Shown here: piece by piece, positions 23,201 to 31,418 of the stretch
How positions within the stretch are numbered: position 1 is the first letter of the stretch
How the letters are laid out: each line of letters starts with the position of its first letter
NCBI GenBank assembly: GCA_013115135.1
Contig: JABANP010000092.1
Coordinates: forward strand, 85,944 to 149,943
Origin: Perkinsus olseni
Lineage: Eukaryota > Perkinsozoa > Perkinsida > Perkinsidae
DNA: 64,000 bases
Reading direction: 5' to 3'
Translations under genes and position numbers: made by a program
The notes under the pieces: model-generated
Told to the model about the DNA's origin: nothing
The model's database searches: none
The model's input: the letters and a program-made list of their open reading frames with translations, nothing else

Positions 23201-24270
23201 CTGAGCCGTGATTGATGCATGCAGAGACAGCCAAATGGATATCAATAAAAAAATCGTAGAACCGGAGAGATCGAGGCACCTGAAGACGACAGGAGCCGCG
23301 GACTATCAACGACAGAGTTTGAAAGCAAATTACAGAGAAATGATGGTTAGCGGTCGAAGGTCCTCGCCCTCCCACACAGCAAGAAAAGTCCGGAAAGGCT
23401 ACGAAACGCGACGATAACGCATCGGAGGTTTTACCCAAAATACGTGAAGTAAAGTTTCCTAGCCGCGATGTGACATAGTCAAATCACTTGCGACTTCCGA
23501 GAAACCGGTTTTCGCGATTCTGATCGATGCTACCGAAGATGACCCTACGGTCTTAAATAATTTCTACAATAATTACAGCGTGATTCGATGGTGGCTAACC
23601 CGAGTGGACCCTCCCCGGAGATATTACCACATCCACCACAACCATGGTGGGTTCTGTTGAGGCAACACTCCATCGTAAAACAGAGCAATGCAGAAGCCCA
23701 GCATAAGAGTGTTGACCACGAGATAGTTATCCATTTTCGATATAGTGAGACCGAATAGGTCGCGAAGATCTTCACGGTACAGACCGACCTGCCAGCAACC
23801 GAGGATGGGTATCCGAGTACAGAGGATAATATCCCATCCTCATCATACTCGTTCGCGAAGATTATTGAAAACGAACCAGCAGATGAGACCAAAACGAGAA
23901 TGAGTTGCAGATAGAGAAAACAGAGTCAACAGGCGTGTAACACGGGGGCGTTGATGGTCCAGAAGAATGATTCGGAACACAAGCGAATTTCACGATGAAC
24001 GGCTTAGACACTAGTTGACCGGGAAAAAAGCATAACCAGGACGATTCGACAGCAATTTTATGGGAAATTTTCGGATTTTTGGACAAAAACGGGAAATTAC
24101 AAAACTCTCCTTCCTTCTCCCGTTATCACCTGTTGTAATCGAATATTCTGAATTTGATGGACTTTCTGCTGCCGCAATGTTTGGTCGAATACGAAGACAT
24201 CCTTATTATACGAAAACAGCGATCCGGCTCCGTTCGCCAGAGCCGCTCCGGCTGCCGCTAGCTCTGCCAT
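17218..24270 (-). CDS. Multipass membrane protein with WD-like C-terminal domain, copy C
   Basis: Read from ATG 24270 (MAELAAAGAALANG) to stop 17218. Supported exons: 24130-24270; one ending at 23628 (LYREDLRDLFGLTISKMD); 23166-23279 (STIFLLISIWLSLHA); 22558-22608; 21410 to about 21530; 20850-21049 (FIVVVATGAMLHF); about 20660-20790; 20102 to about 20260; about 19800-20045 with an acidic coiled-coil-like stretch (KEKCEDEERELEKIF); 19266 to about 19480; 19135-19215; about 19029-19125 (YYVNSVTGDIRW); about 18239-18440; 17218-17937 with WD-like blades. Roughly eight membrane segments. Introns are longer and different from A and B. The last about 400 coding bases are nearly identical to A and B while the preceding part is not, pointing to gene conversion. 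Function unknown. Confidence 0.65.
17958..18027 (+). repeat. tRNA-like sequence inside a copy C intron (antisense to gene)
   Basis: Contains a D-arm-like GGCGGTAGAGC and a T-arm CCCGGTTCGAACCCCAGG, with extra bases between as in tRNAs with a long variable arm. It lies in the intron just upstream (in gene direction) of the last exon, close to the acceptor. No clean cloverleaf. Confidence 0.55.
18760..18930. repeat. A/T-rich low-complexity stretch in a copy C intron
   Basis: Repeated short runs such as AATATTTAT and AAATTTTT. It lies within an intron and has no coding potential. Confidence 0.6.
19216..19265 (-). repeat. tRNA-like intron in copy C (50 nt, antisense)
   Basis: GTAATA donor and CTGAG acceptor. 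The plus strand reads CCCGGGTTCGATCCCCGC, a T-arm. Splicing joins ATDCS to VTDAVSNVETRR in frame. Confidence 0.7.
20046..20101 (-). repeat. Intron with module III in copy C (56 nt)
   Basis: GTAAAAAAG donor followed directly by GCGGAGCGAAGC, and a TTTTTCTTGCAG acceptor. Splicing joins ELHDLGID to TKNPGDFLWG. Confidence 0.75.
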
Positions 24271-24909
24271 ACCACTTATAAAAAATACAAACTGATTAAA
24301 AAACGGAAAAGGAGACCCGCCATCGCCTCCATCGATGAGTTCGGAGTGAAGCCCTCGTCAAGTGGTGGGGTCGTTATTTTCCTATTCTTAAGGATTGCTC
24401 AATAGACGAATAGTGGAAATTAGAATCGACTCTAGAACTGCCGCATTCAACGTGTTAACATCAATTCCAGGATCGATTCTGAGTTTCACAATTACTCGTT
24501 TGAACGTGGAGTGGTTCATCCGTAAAACATCATTATAATTCTCAAGATGGCCATGGACTATTATCACTATTTGAATAATAAATGCTAAAGATAGAGTATC
24601 CATGGTTGACTCTAGGCATAAATGAATCGGAAAGATGCTCATCACATGCCCTGAAAAATATTTAGGCCGTGCATGGGAGAAGAGCTCGCTCTTACATCCG
24701 AGAAAGATACGCTTCTCCGACCCTATTGTGTGTAACTGTCCCAATCAAATGGTGGAAAGGTGTAGGCACAGAGAATAGAAATAACGAAGGATGGGCATCA
24801 CAAATATCAGAGATTAAACATACATCTTCCAGGGGTTGAACCTGGATCACAGGGATCACAGCCGTGCCCCGCTCCCGTGTGACCAGTTCGATTCGAAAAC
24901 TGTAAGTTC
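24271..24909. other. Spacer upstream of copy C, left of the LTR element
   Basis: No gene is supportable. Near its right end is a tRNA-like sequence on the minus strand (24823-24893). The promoter of copy C should lie here. Confidence 0.4.
24823..24893 (-). repeat. tRNA-like sequence, isolated
   Basis: The minus strand contains CCAGGTTCAACCCCTGG, a T-arm-like hairpin, preceded by about 50 bases of degenerate tRNA-like sequence. No gene exon flanks it that I can identify. Confidence 0.45.
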
Positions 24910-24914
24910 CAGTC

Positions 24915-25216
24915 TGTTATGGAAAGATGCTGAAGTGCGCAAGATTTGATGATAGCTGTTGTCTTCCTATCGATCGCACGATCTGTTTACCCCGCCCTTA
25001 AGGGGAATGAGTGTCTGTGAACGTATCCGCGGCCGTTTACTCTCACCATTGCTCACCGTTGCTACTGTAGGGGTTCTTGTTATGGTCTCAATCGTATCGT
25101 GGTATGAGTAACCACCCCAGTTCGTCAGTATCGTCACAGAGCGGGAGTTCCGAGTTGTCTAGTCTCGAGGGGCCACCAAACCACGGGTTCGATCAGTCCG
25201 ACGAATTATTACATCA
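24915..25216 (+). repeat. 5' LTR
   Basis: 302 bp, TG to CA. Its first 33 bases match the last codons of the RNase H frame; the gag start codons (25077, 25104) lie inside it. A possible primer site TGGCGATCTCGGTGGGAC begins two bases after its end, which is where a tRNA 3' end would pair, but the donor tRNA is not identified. Confidence 0.95.
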
Positions 25217-26651
25217 TCTGGCGATCTCGGTGGGACTTGAGATCGGTACGGCCCTTGGTGGTTCAAGGTTGACGACGGCCACACTCAACGCCCTGGTCTC
25301 CCAGTTCGTATCGGCCTTGATGGTAGAGGCCCCTTATCCCTCCCCCGAGTGGTTTCGGGCTATGGTCGAAGCCGTAATGTCGAGGGCGACTACGGAGATG
25401 GCCTTGGACGTGCCGGAGGAAGTAAGGGACGAGGTAGATGCACGGGTGGTCGAGGGGGTCGAAGCGCTCATACAGTATATCCTCGTAGAATTAGAGGAAA
25501 AGAGAGAGTCCACGCGTGAGGGACGCCAACAGAAGAATTTGTTAAGGAAGCAGTTGTGGGGAGATTCGTTATCGGTGGTAGCGATAGGTCTTGAGGAGTC
25601 ATTCTGGGATCGTTATGCTGGGGCGAAAGTCGCGTTGTACCGTTCGAATCGGAGTGAGACGCACGATGGTCAATCCTCGAACGCTGAGGTTCGAGTGCCT
25701 TCCCCGAACGCTGAGGTCCGGGGGGCCATGAGGTCTCCTTCGCCGAGAGTTGTCTCGGACGGTGATGGTGAGTCACAGGGAGTAGTCCCTGTTGAGACGG
25801 GTCCATCGAATGCGCGAGAGTCTGAGGGCGCCCCAGTGGTGTCGGCTACCCTGAAGCTCGGGTCGGAGAGTGACCCTACAATTAGAACCCCGTGGCTAAC
25901 TGCTTCACGGGCAGCTACCGTCGCTGGTGGGCATGTCTCCGGGCAGCCAGACTCCGCGAAGGGGGAGCTGCCCAGAGTTGGGCGTGCCTCACCCCAGGCC
26001 GAGTCGGCGCCGGAGCAGCCCAAAGATGAGCCAGCTCCAGGATCGGGTCAGGTTTCCAGGAGGGGGCCCTCAGGAGGGGTCGGTGACGCTCTGACCGAGG
26101 CATCTCTAGAGAAGATTCGCAAGGCCGTTAAGGCAGCGAAGGCTCCTCCAGGTGCTCCGATACGTCTCGGAGGCACAGAGATTCTCAGTTCGTTTCGCGT
26201 CTTCTACAAAAATCAAGCCCTGATCAACGGCTGGTCTGAGGTGCATGAGTTCTATTGGCTCTCTCTGAACATTGAGACTAAGCTCTGGCTCCAAATCAGT
26301 GGAGTCAAATTTAAATCTGTTGCCGAACCCCTTGAGTCGCGCCTGTTATGGGCAAGCCGCAGCTTTTATATGGTCCAGTCTGGAACGTCGTTTCGGTGCG
26401 GACAAGGAGATCGAGAAGCTGCAGGCAGAGTCCTTGAGTCAAGGACCTTGACGCTATCGCAGCGTCCGAGCGAGAAGCTGCTGGCCTACTTAGGTAGAGT
26501 CAATGACTACAGGGCAAGATCGCATTATGCTAACCTCACGCGGAAGGATTCTCAGTGGATAGCGGCGGCGAGATCGGGGATCAGGGATCCTCTTGATGCG
26601 TCGCTTGAGTTACCTTCCGGTGGACCCGAGCATCCGAGAGAGCTCGGTTGA
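25077..26651 (+). CDS. Gag-like protein of the LTR retrotransposon
   Basis: An open frame of 524 codons starting within the 5' LTR (ATG 25077, or ATG 25104, MSNHPSSSV). The N-terminal third is acidic and helical in character; the middle is Ser/Pro/Gly-rich and probably disordered; the end (LESRTLTLSQRPSEKLLAYL) resembles a capsid C-terminal region. The frame stops at 26651 and continues, one base shifted, in the frame beginning near 26593, which carries the nucleic-acid-binding knuckle. Whether the shift is programmed or damage is unclear. Confidence 0.75.
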   Translation: MLWSQSYRGMSNHPSSSVSSQSGSSELSSLEGPPNHGFDQSDELLHHLAISVGLEIGTALGGSRLTTATLNALVSQFVSALMVEAPYPSPEWFRAMVEAVMSRATTEMALDVPEEVRDEVDARVVEGVEALIQYILVELEEKRESTREGRQQKNLLRKQLWGDSLSVVAIGLEESFWDRYAGAKVALYRSNRSETHDGQSSNAEVRVPSPNAEVRGAMRSPSPRVVSDGDGESQGVVPVETGPSNARESEGAPVVSATLKLGSESDPTIRTPWLTASRAATVAGGHVSGQPDSAKGELPRVGRASPQAESAPEQPKDEPAPGSGQVSRRGPSGGVGDALTEASLEKIRKAVKAAKAPPGAPIRLGGTEILSSFRVFYKNQALINGWSEVHEFYWLSLNIETKLWLQISGVKFKSVAEPLESRLLWASRSFYMVQSGTSFRCGQGDREAAGRVLESRTLTLSQRPSEKLLAYLGRVNDYRARSHYANLTRKDSQWIAAARSGIRDPLDASLELPSGGPEHPRELG

Positions 26652-27234
26652 CGAGGTCGCACCCATTGGAGAATGGGAAGCATGGTTGATCTCCATGGAG
26701 CAGCTGACGATGAATGAGGGTGATACTACCCAACAAGGAGCATCGCAGGATGAGGCGGTGACTGTCTTCGAGACTCAGGCTGGTCCGCCTGGGGCTCAAG
26801 AAGCCGCGAAGGGTGCCGGACGCCGACGAGGACGACGTTCGCCGTTTGCGGGAAAGTGCTATGGCTGTCAAGAGTTTGGCCATCGTATAGCAGATTGCCC
26901 TCAGCGGAAGAACAGCGCCGGTGACAACAAGGAAGGGAAGGCCGGAGGATCGACGGAAGCAGCTACAGCTGAGTCAGGTGGACCGGTGGATGACGCTGAG
27001 AAGAGCCCTCCAGGTGAGGACAAGACCAAACCTCGGGAGAGCGAGGACTGTACAGTGCAGACGGCGTCGTATGCTGTCGACTGTTATACAGTACCGATAG
27101 CGTCATACGCCTTCGACTGTCACCACGCCAAGCAGTCGGCCGGGAACGACTCGGTTCGGTCCTACGCCATCACGGAGGCTGACAGCCCGCCAGTACTCCT
27201 TTTAGATTTTGGAGTCATCGACAGGAAGGCCTAG
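26593..27234 (+). CDS. Gag C-terminal part with CCHC zinc knuckle
   Basis: This frame overlaps the gag frame by 59 bases in the +1 register. It holds CYGCQEFGHRIADC, a C-x2-C-x4-H-x4-C retroviral-type zinc knuckle, after a basic stretch (GRRRGRRSPF). It would bind the RNA template during packaging. The frame stops just before the protease motif. Confidence 0.8.
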   Translation: MMRRLSYLPVDPSIRESSVDEVAPIGEWEAWLISMEQLTMNEGDTTQQGASQDEAVTVFETQAGPPGAQEAAKGAGRRRGRRSPFAGKCYGCQEFGHRIADCPQRKNSAGDNKEGKAGGSTEAATAESGGPVDDAEKSPPGEDKTKPRESEDCTVQTASYAVDCYTVPIASYAFDCHHAKQSAGNDSVRSYAITEADSPPVLLLDFGVIDRKA

Positions 27235-27943
27235 TCGATACAGGATCGGCGACTTCTTTGGTCGACTTGGACACGGCCAAGCACCTATGTCAGTTGGGTC
27301 ATGCGGTCTGGAGTCCAGACTCTGGACGCCGACACGTCTCAGAGTGACAGTCAAGTATGCTGATGCACGCGAAGAGGTTGCTCGAGGAGAAGTTATCCTT
27401 CGTGCTACGGTTAACGGCAGTGTCTGTTATCTGCCATGTCTCGTCGTCGAGCGGCTTGGCAGGTCTATCATTCTGGGACGGCGCAGCTTGAAACTGCTCG
27501 GTACGGAGCTCAAGTTCCGTCAGGACTCTGAGGCGGTGAGATGTTCGCTACGTGAGGCCTTTAAGGCAGCCGGCGAGACGGTGAGTCCGCCAGATGCCGA
27601 GGCAAACTGTGGTAGTGTCGACATCGCAGAGGCCGTGGAGTGCTATACCACAAATGGAGAGCTTTTCGTTGATGATCAACGTGAACCGTCACATCCAGAG
27701 AAGGGCCAACAGATTGGCCGCGATGTGGTTGATCGGAAGCTCCGCCCTATGTTGAGCGAAGCTGTCGAGGCTGGAGTTGGAGAGAAGACGCCCGATGAGT
27801 TTATCTCGCAAGCACTGCAGAATATCTCCGAGTTAGGAGAGCTGCCAGTTGCCGAAGGATATGCCCTACGCTTGAAGAAGCTCGAGTCCGATGACGCCGA
27901 GCCAGCTGAGGAAGGTCAAGAGTACCGGTTCCTTGCGAGCTGA
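27228..27943 (+). pseudogene. Aspartic protease region of the LTR retrotransposon
   Basis: LVDTGSATSLVD at about 27231-27266 is the retropepsin active-site motif. It is read in a third frame that stops about 115 bases later; the family-like continuation (LGRRSLKLLGTELKF, similar to the second conserved hydrophobic-Gly-Arg element) is in yet another frame up to 27943. The protease is therefore split by at least one frameshift. Confidence 0.7.
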
Positions 27944-28006
27944 CAGGTTAGACAGGCGGGTTCGACAGGCAGTGCGGTATGGAACAGCGCGTCGCTGATC
28001 CATCGA

Positions 28007-28888
28007 TTGCAGCAGCAGGAGCGAGAAGAGTTCCAGAAGAACTGTGACTACTATGTTGCTAAGGGCTTCTGGAAAGAGAAAACTCCGGATCATGGGCTGG
28101 CAGCTGCGCAGAATGCGGATAGCAGTTTGATGGGAGTGATATTCCCAGTCAGACAAGATCCTAACAAGTCGACGGCCGTGCGGCCGGTATGTGATCTGCG
28201 CCAAGCTAATTTGGTCTCTCCACCAGTTTCTAATACTCAGTTGACGACGAGTGATGCGACGATGAGACTTCGATCTCGCTTACAGCCATTACATGTGGTG
28301 GCCCAGTATGATCTTCAGAAAGCGTTCTACTCGGTTGAAGTAGACATCACCAACCCACATGGTCAGTCCGTCCCATTGGAGTTGAGCGTAGGGGGCGCGG
28401 TGTATGAGACGCGCAGGCTCGTCTTTGGACTGAGCTGCGGTCCTCTGATTTTGAACACCACGCAGCGCATCGATCTCATGGTAGCCGAGGCGGCGTATAG
28501 AGCCTTCTATGGAGATGATAAGGCTAATCCGCCTCCGAATGTGGTGGTGGTGATGGATGATTTCTTGCTGTCCGGCAGTGAGGTATCAGTGAAGCGCTTT
28601 GAGAGCCTTCTACTCTGTTGCTGGCAGAAAACTGGTTTCCGTTGCCCAGACGACAAGCGCACCCGTTGGAACGAGTCATGTGCCGTTCGGTGGCTTGGAG
28701 GGTACTGGAAATGGTCGGCGCAGAAAGGAGAGTTGTCTCTCTCGCGACCGGAAGTCTCTTTCGTCAAGGATTTTCCTCAAGCTAAGTCGTCTGTCTCTCT
28801 GTCCAAGCGTCAGGTCTTCAAGTATGGAGGCCAGTTCATTTGGAATTTCGTGCGGTGTCGGAGAGACGCTGGCTCGCAGTCATGCTGA
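28007..28888 (+). CDS. Reverse transcriptase region of the LTR retrotransposon
   Basis: An open frame of 293 codons. Conserved elements: RPVCDLRQAN, motif A QYDLQKAFYSVE with the first catalytic Asp, motif B GLSCGP, and motif C VVMDDFLLSG with the paired catalytic Asp (the usual Tyr before the xDD is Val). LSKRQVFKYGG marks the connection region. The frame is lost near 28845, where the RNase H frame takes over. The sequence style fits a Ty3/gypsy- or BEL-like element; the lack of integrase prevents a firmer call. Confidence 0.85.
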   Translation: MQQQEREEFQKNCDYYVAKGFWKEKTPDHGLAAAQNADSSLMGVIFPVRQDPNKSTAVRPVCDLRQANLVSPPVSNTQLTTSDATMRLRSRLQPLHVVAQYDLQKAFYSVEVDITNPHGQSVPLELSVGGAVYETRRLVFGLSCGPLILNTTQRIDLMVAEAAYRAFYGDDKANPPPNVVVVMDDFLLSGSEVSVKRFESLLLCCWQKTGFRCPDDKRTRWNESCAVRWLGGYWKWSAQKGELSLSRPEVSFVKDFPQAKSSVSLSKRQVFKYGGQFIWNFVRCRRDAGSQSC

Positions 28889-29492
28889 CTGTGCGAGAGT
28901 GCTAGCTTCCAGAACGGAAGCTTGGGACCGGAAGGGCGGTGAATGGGTGAAAGAAGCTTGGCTTCATCTCTCGCTGGCGTGTCGTTATTGGGACCGGGCT
29001 AGAGAAGAAGAAGATCAGGCCCTGCCGCTCTACTCTGGTGTGAAGAGCCTTCGCGCCGAGATTGATGCATCCGGCGTAGGGTTCGGTTACGTGTGGAAGG
29101 ACGGTTCGGATGGCCAGGTTCTTGCCTGTGCTGCGCGTATCCAGTCCCGAAGCATGTCGGTAGGCTCGTGGCATGTGAACAGAAGGGAGCTCTATGCTAT
29201 CGCATGGTGTCTCCAGAGGCTCGAGGATTGCCTTTCCTTCTTTCCATTGGTGACCTCTGTGCAACTATTATCAGATAGTTCCGTTGCCGTCAAGCAGTCC
29301 GATGTCTGGACGGTGCCCCGTTGTAAGAGCGTCGAGCGTAAGGCCATCTTGAGGCTGAGAGGTGTCATCTGTGACACAGTTCATGCTCTAGCGGTGCGGT
29401 CCCCGGCGGTTAACGTGGTTACTGGTCACATAAGTGGTGCTCAAAATCACATTGGGATGTTATGGAAAGATGCTGAAGTGCGCAAGATTTGA
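28845..29492 (+). CDS. RNase H region of the LTR retrotransposon
   Basis: A different frame from the reverse transcriptase. EIDASGVGFGYVW, NRRELYAIAWCLQ and LLSDSSVAVKQ supply the Asp, Glu and Asp of an RNase H active site, followed by GHISGAQNHI. The last eleven codons lie inside the 3' LTR and the stop is at 29492. The integrase expected downstream is missing. Confidence 0.8.
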   Translation: MSCGVGETLARSHADCARVLASRTEAWDRKGGEWVKEAWLHLSLACRYWDRAREEEDQALPLYSGVKSLRAEIDASGVGFGYVWKDGSDGQVLACAARIQSRSMSVGSWHVNRRELYAIAWCLQRLEDCLSFFPLVTSVQLLSDSSVAVKQSDVWTVPRCKSVERKAILRLRGVICDTVHALAVRSPAVNVVTGHISGAQNHIGMLWKDAEVRKI

Positions 29493-29759
29493 TGATAGCT
29501 GTTGTCTTCTTATCGATCGCACGATCTGTTCACCCCGCCCTTAAGGGGAATGAGTGTCTGTGAACGTATCCGCGGCCGTTTGCTCTCACCATTGCTCACC
29601 GTTGCTACTGTAGGGGTTCTTGTTATGGTCTCAATCGTATCGTGGTATGAGTAACCACCCCAGTTCGTCAGTATCGTCACAGAGCGGGAGTTCCGAGTTG
29701 TCTAGTCTCGAGGGGCCACCAAACCACGGGTTCGATCAGTCCGACGAATTATTACATCA
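29458..29759 (+). repeat. 3' LTR
   Basis: 302 bp, three differences from the 5' LTR, followed by the CAGTC duplication. There is no clear polypurine tract immediately upstream. Confidence 0.95.
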
Positions 29760-29764
29760 CAGTC

Positions 29765-30164
29765 AGACCGGCTCGTCAACCAGCAGCGAAGCCCCGCTGT
29801 TTGAGTACAGACCGTTGCGGCCTTTGGTGACCAGACTAACGTCTTGTACGGAATAACCCAACTGAAGACCGGAACTCAAGCTGAAGTCAGATATGGAAAC
29901 TGAATCGACGGCTGAGGGCCGGGTCCTAGCGTCAGGTGTTAGAATATTCTGCGAGGCCGGCAAATATCTCGCCAAGCTGAGCTCGGTCGCAAGACCTGTC
30001 TGCTGCACTGTAACGGTGGTTTCAGTCAAAATCTACCGAGATACGTTAGCCAAACTTTGTTGGCATCACTTGGTCGAACGGGTCCGCAGAGCCTCCAAGC
30101 AGGAAGAGATCTTTGGTCCCTTAAACGTTTCTGAGAAGTACTCTAGCGGGTCTCGATACTAGAC
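29765..30164. other. Right flank of the LTR element
   Basis: An 88-codon frame on the minus strand (29763-30029; SRAs TVQQTGLATELSLARY, SLSSGLQLGYSVQD) runs up to the insertion site and may be a broken exon, but I cannot tie it to a family or to the left flank. Confidence 0.3.
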
Positions 30165-31418
30165 CGAATTTCTCCGACAATAGCGGAGAACAAGGAGCGT
30201 GTTTCGTGAGGGAAAAAAATCTTGCTCATCACCATAACCACCAGCCAGTGATATACCGTGCAGGCCATGCCACTTCGCCACTCTAACAATACAGCTTGTC
30301 CGGGTTTTGGTCCAAAACTTTTGGAGAAGAAGTAATAGAGCCGACCATCAGGAGCGAAAACTGTGCCGTCCCCCAGTGGGGAGGCACCAAACTCGGTAAT
30401 TGCTTTGTAGTATCCAGTGAAACGACCTTCTTTTTCGGCGACTTGGTCATAGGTCCCAGCAATAGGAGTTATCTAAGTAACCAGAGGCTGCGGATTCTGA
30501 CCAGTGCAGCGGCGGTCATCTACCGCAAGGGATGAGCTTCTCCTTACGTACTCCAGCCTTGTGAGCGTCGCTAATGACCTTCTCAGCGTTCGCGTCAGTG
30601 AGGAACATACCTCCCTCAGCTGAAACATTGCGATGGACGTTGGGCTTGAGTACAACGACATTCAGATCGGCGAGTTGAGGGACTTCGGTCTCCAGAGCAC
30701 GATGCCACTTGAAATAGTCACACCTAGCAGAACAAGTTCAGATGAATCGCAGCCTGGTAATCGAACGACGAGCGAGTATATAATAACATCTCCAGCCGAC
30801 GGTTTGCCCTGGGAGCTCACTTTGTCATGAAGATCTTCCCCAGCTCCTTGGAGGCCTCAGCAAGGCCCTTCATTATGAGGACATCCACGGGATAGGTTTC
30901 CAAGAACTTCCGAGCACTGTTCTGAAAGCTCACTTGTCGTTTTCATGGAAATAAAGGCCCAGATGAAGCATCATTTTACCCCCTCTAGCCGCCACTTGCT
31001 CCCTCAAGGCCGTGAAACCGGAGTCGTCCCACGCTTTGTGTTGGAAGATCGATGGCACGATCTTATTGCCGTCGACCATGTAGCCAGTCAGTAGGAGGTT
31101 CCTCGCACCGCCCCGCAAAACTTCGTTGAAATACCATTCCCAGTTGAAGATGTCAATCTTTGGGCCCTCGGGAGAATCCCACGGATGAGTCACACCTTTA
31201 TAGAACTCGAGAGGCGGCGAGGATGAGAAGGGGGTCCACGTGGTGGAAGTGGACGGACTGGGTTCCATAGATGTAGTCGAAGACTTTGGAGTGGTCGAAA
31301 GCTGTCGTGATGCCTTGAGAGGCTCTCGCGTAGTGGAAGATGGGCGCTTGACAGAACCCGTGGATCTGACGAGCTCTAGCAGGAAGTAGAAGCTGAGGAC
31401 ATGCGGCACGACCTCCAT
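30165..31418 (-). pseudogene. Broken GH18 chitinase-like gene
   Basis: Read from ATG 31418: a signal peptide (VLSFYFLLELV), a Ser/Thr/Pro-rich linker, then a GH18-like start (GGARNLLLTGYMVDG) parallel to the gene at 1511-2697. Near 30934-30943 a TGA replaces a codon and a base is missing. Further on, about 14 codons are absent between YPVD and LIM, removing the whole active-site region (DGFSVALE in the relative). An intron-like gap and the second-exon homology (PDGRLYYFFS) follow with further shifts down to about 30165. Clearly a pseudogene. Confidence 0.8.

Larger units (their letters stand above)
24915..29759 (+). mobile_element. LTR retrotransposon, complete ends, no integrase seen
   Basis: Two 302-bp direct repeats (24915-25216, 29458-29759) start TGTT and end ATCA and differ at three positions by eye. 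CAGTC flanks the element on both sides (24910-24914 and 29760-29764). Internal domains in order: gag with a CCHC knuckle, aspartic protease, reverse transcriptase, RNase H. No integrase follows, and both gag and the RNase H frame run into the LTRs, so there are no untranslated leader or trailer regions. Several frameshifts interrupt the pol part. Confidence 0.95.

Noticed and set aside
26593..26651. Gag-to-knuckle overlap as a programmed +1 frameshift
   Set aside because: Several other frame breaks in the same element make damage or sequencing error at least as likely; no slippery site and downstream structure could be shown.
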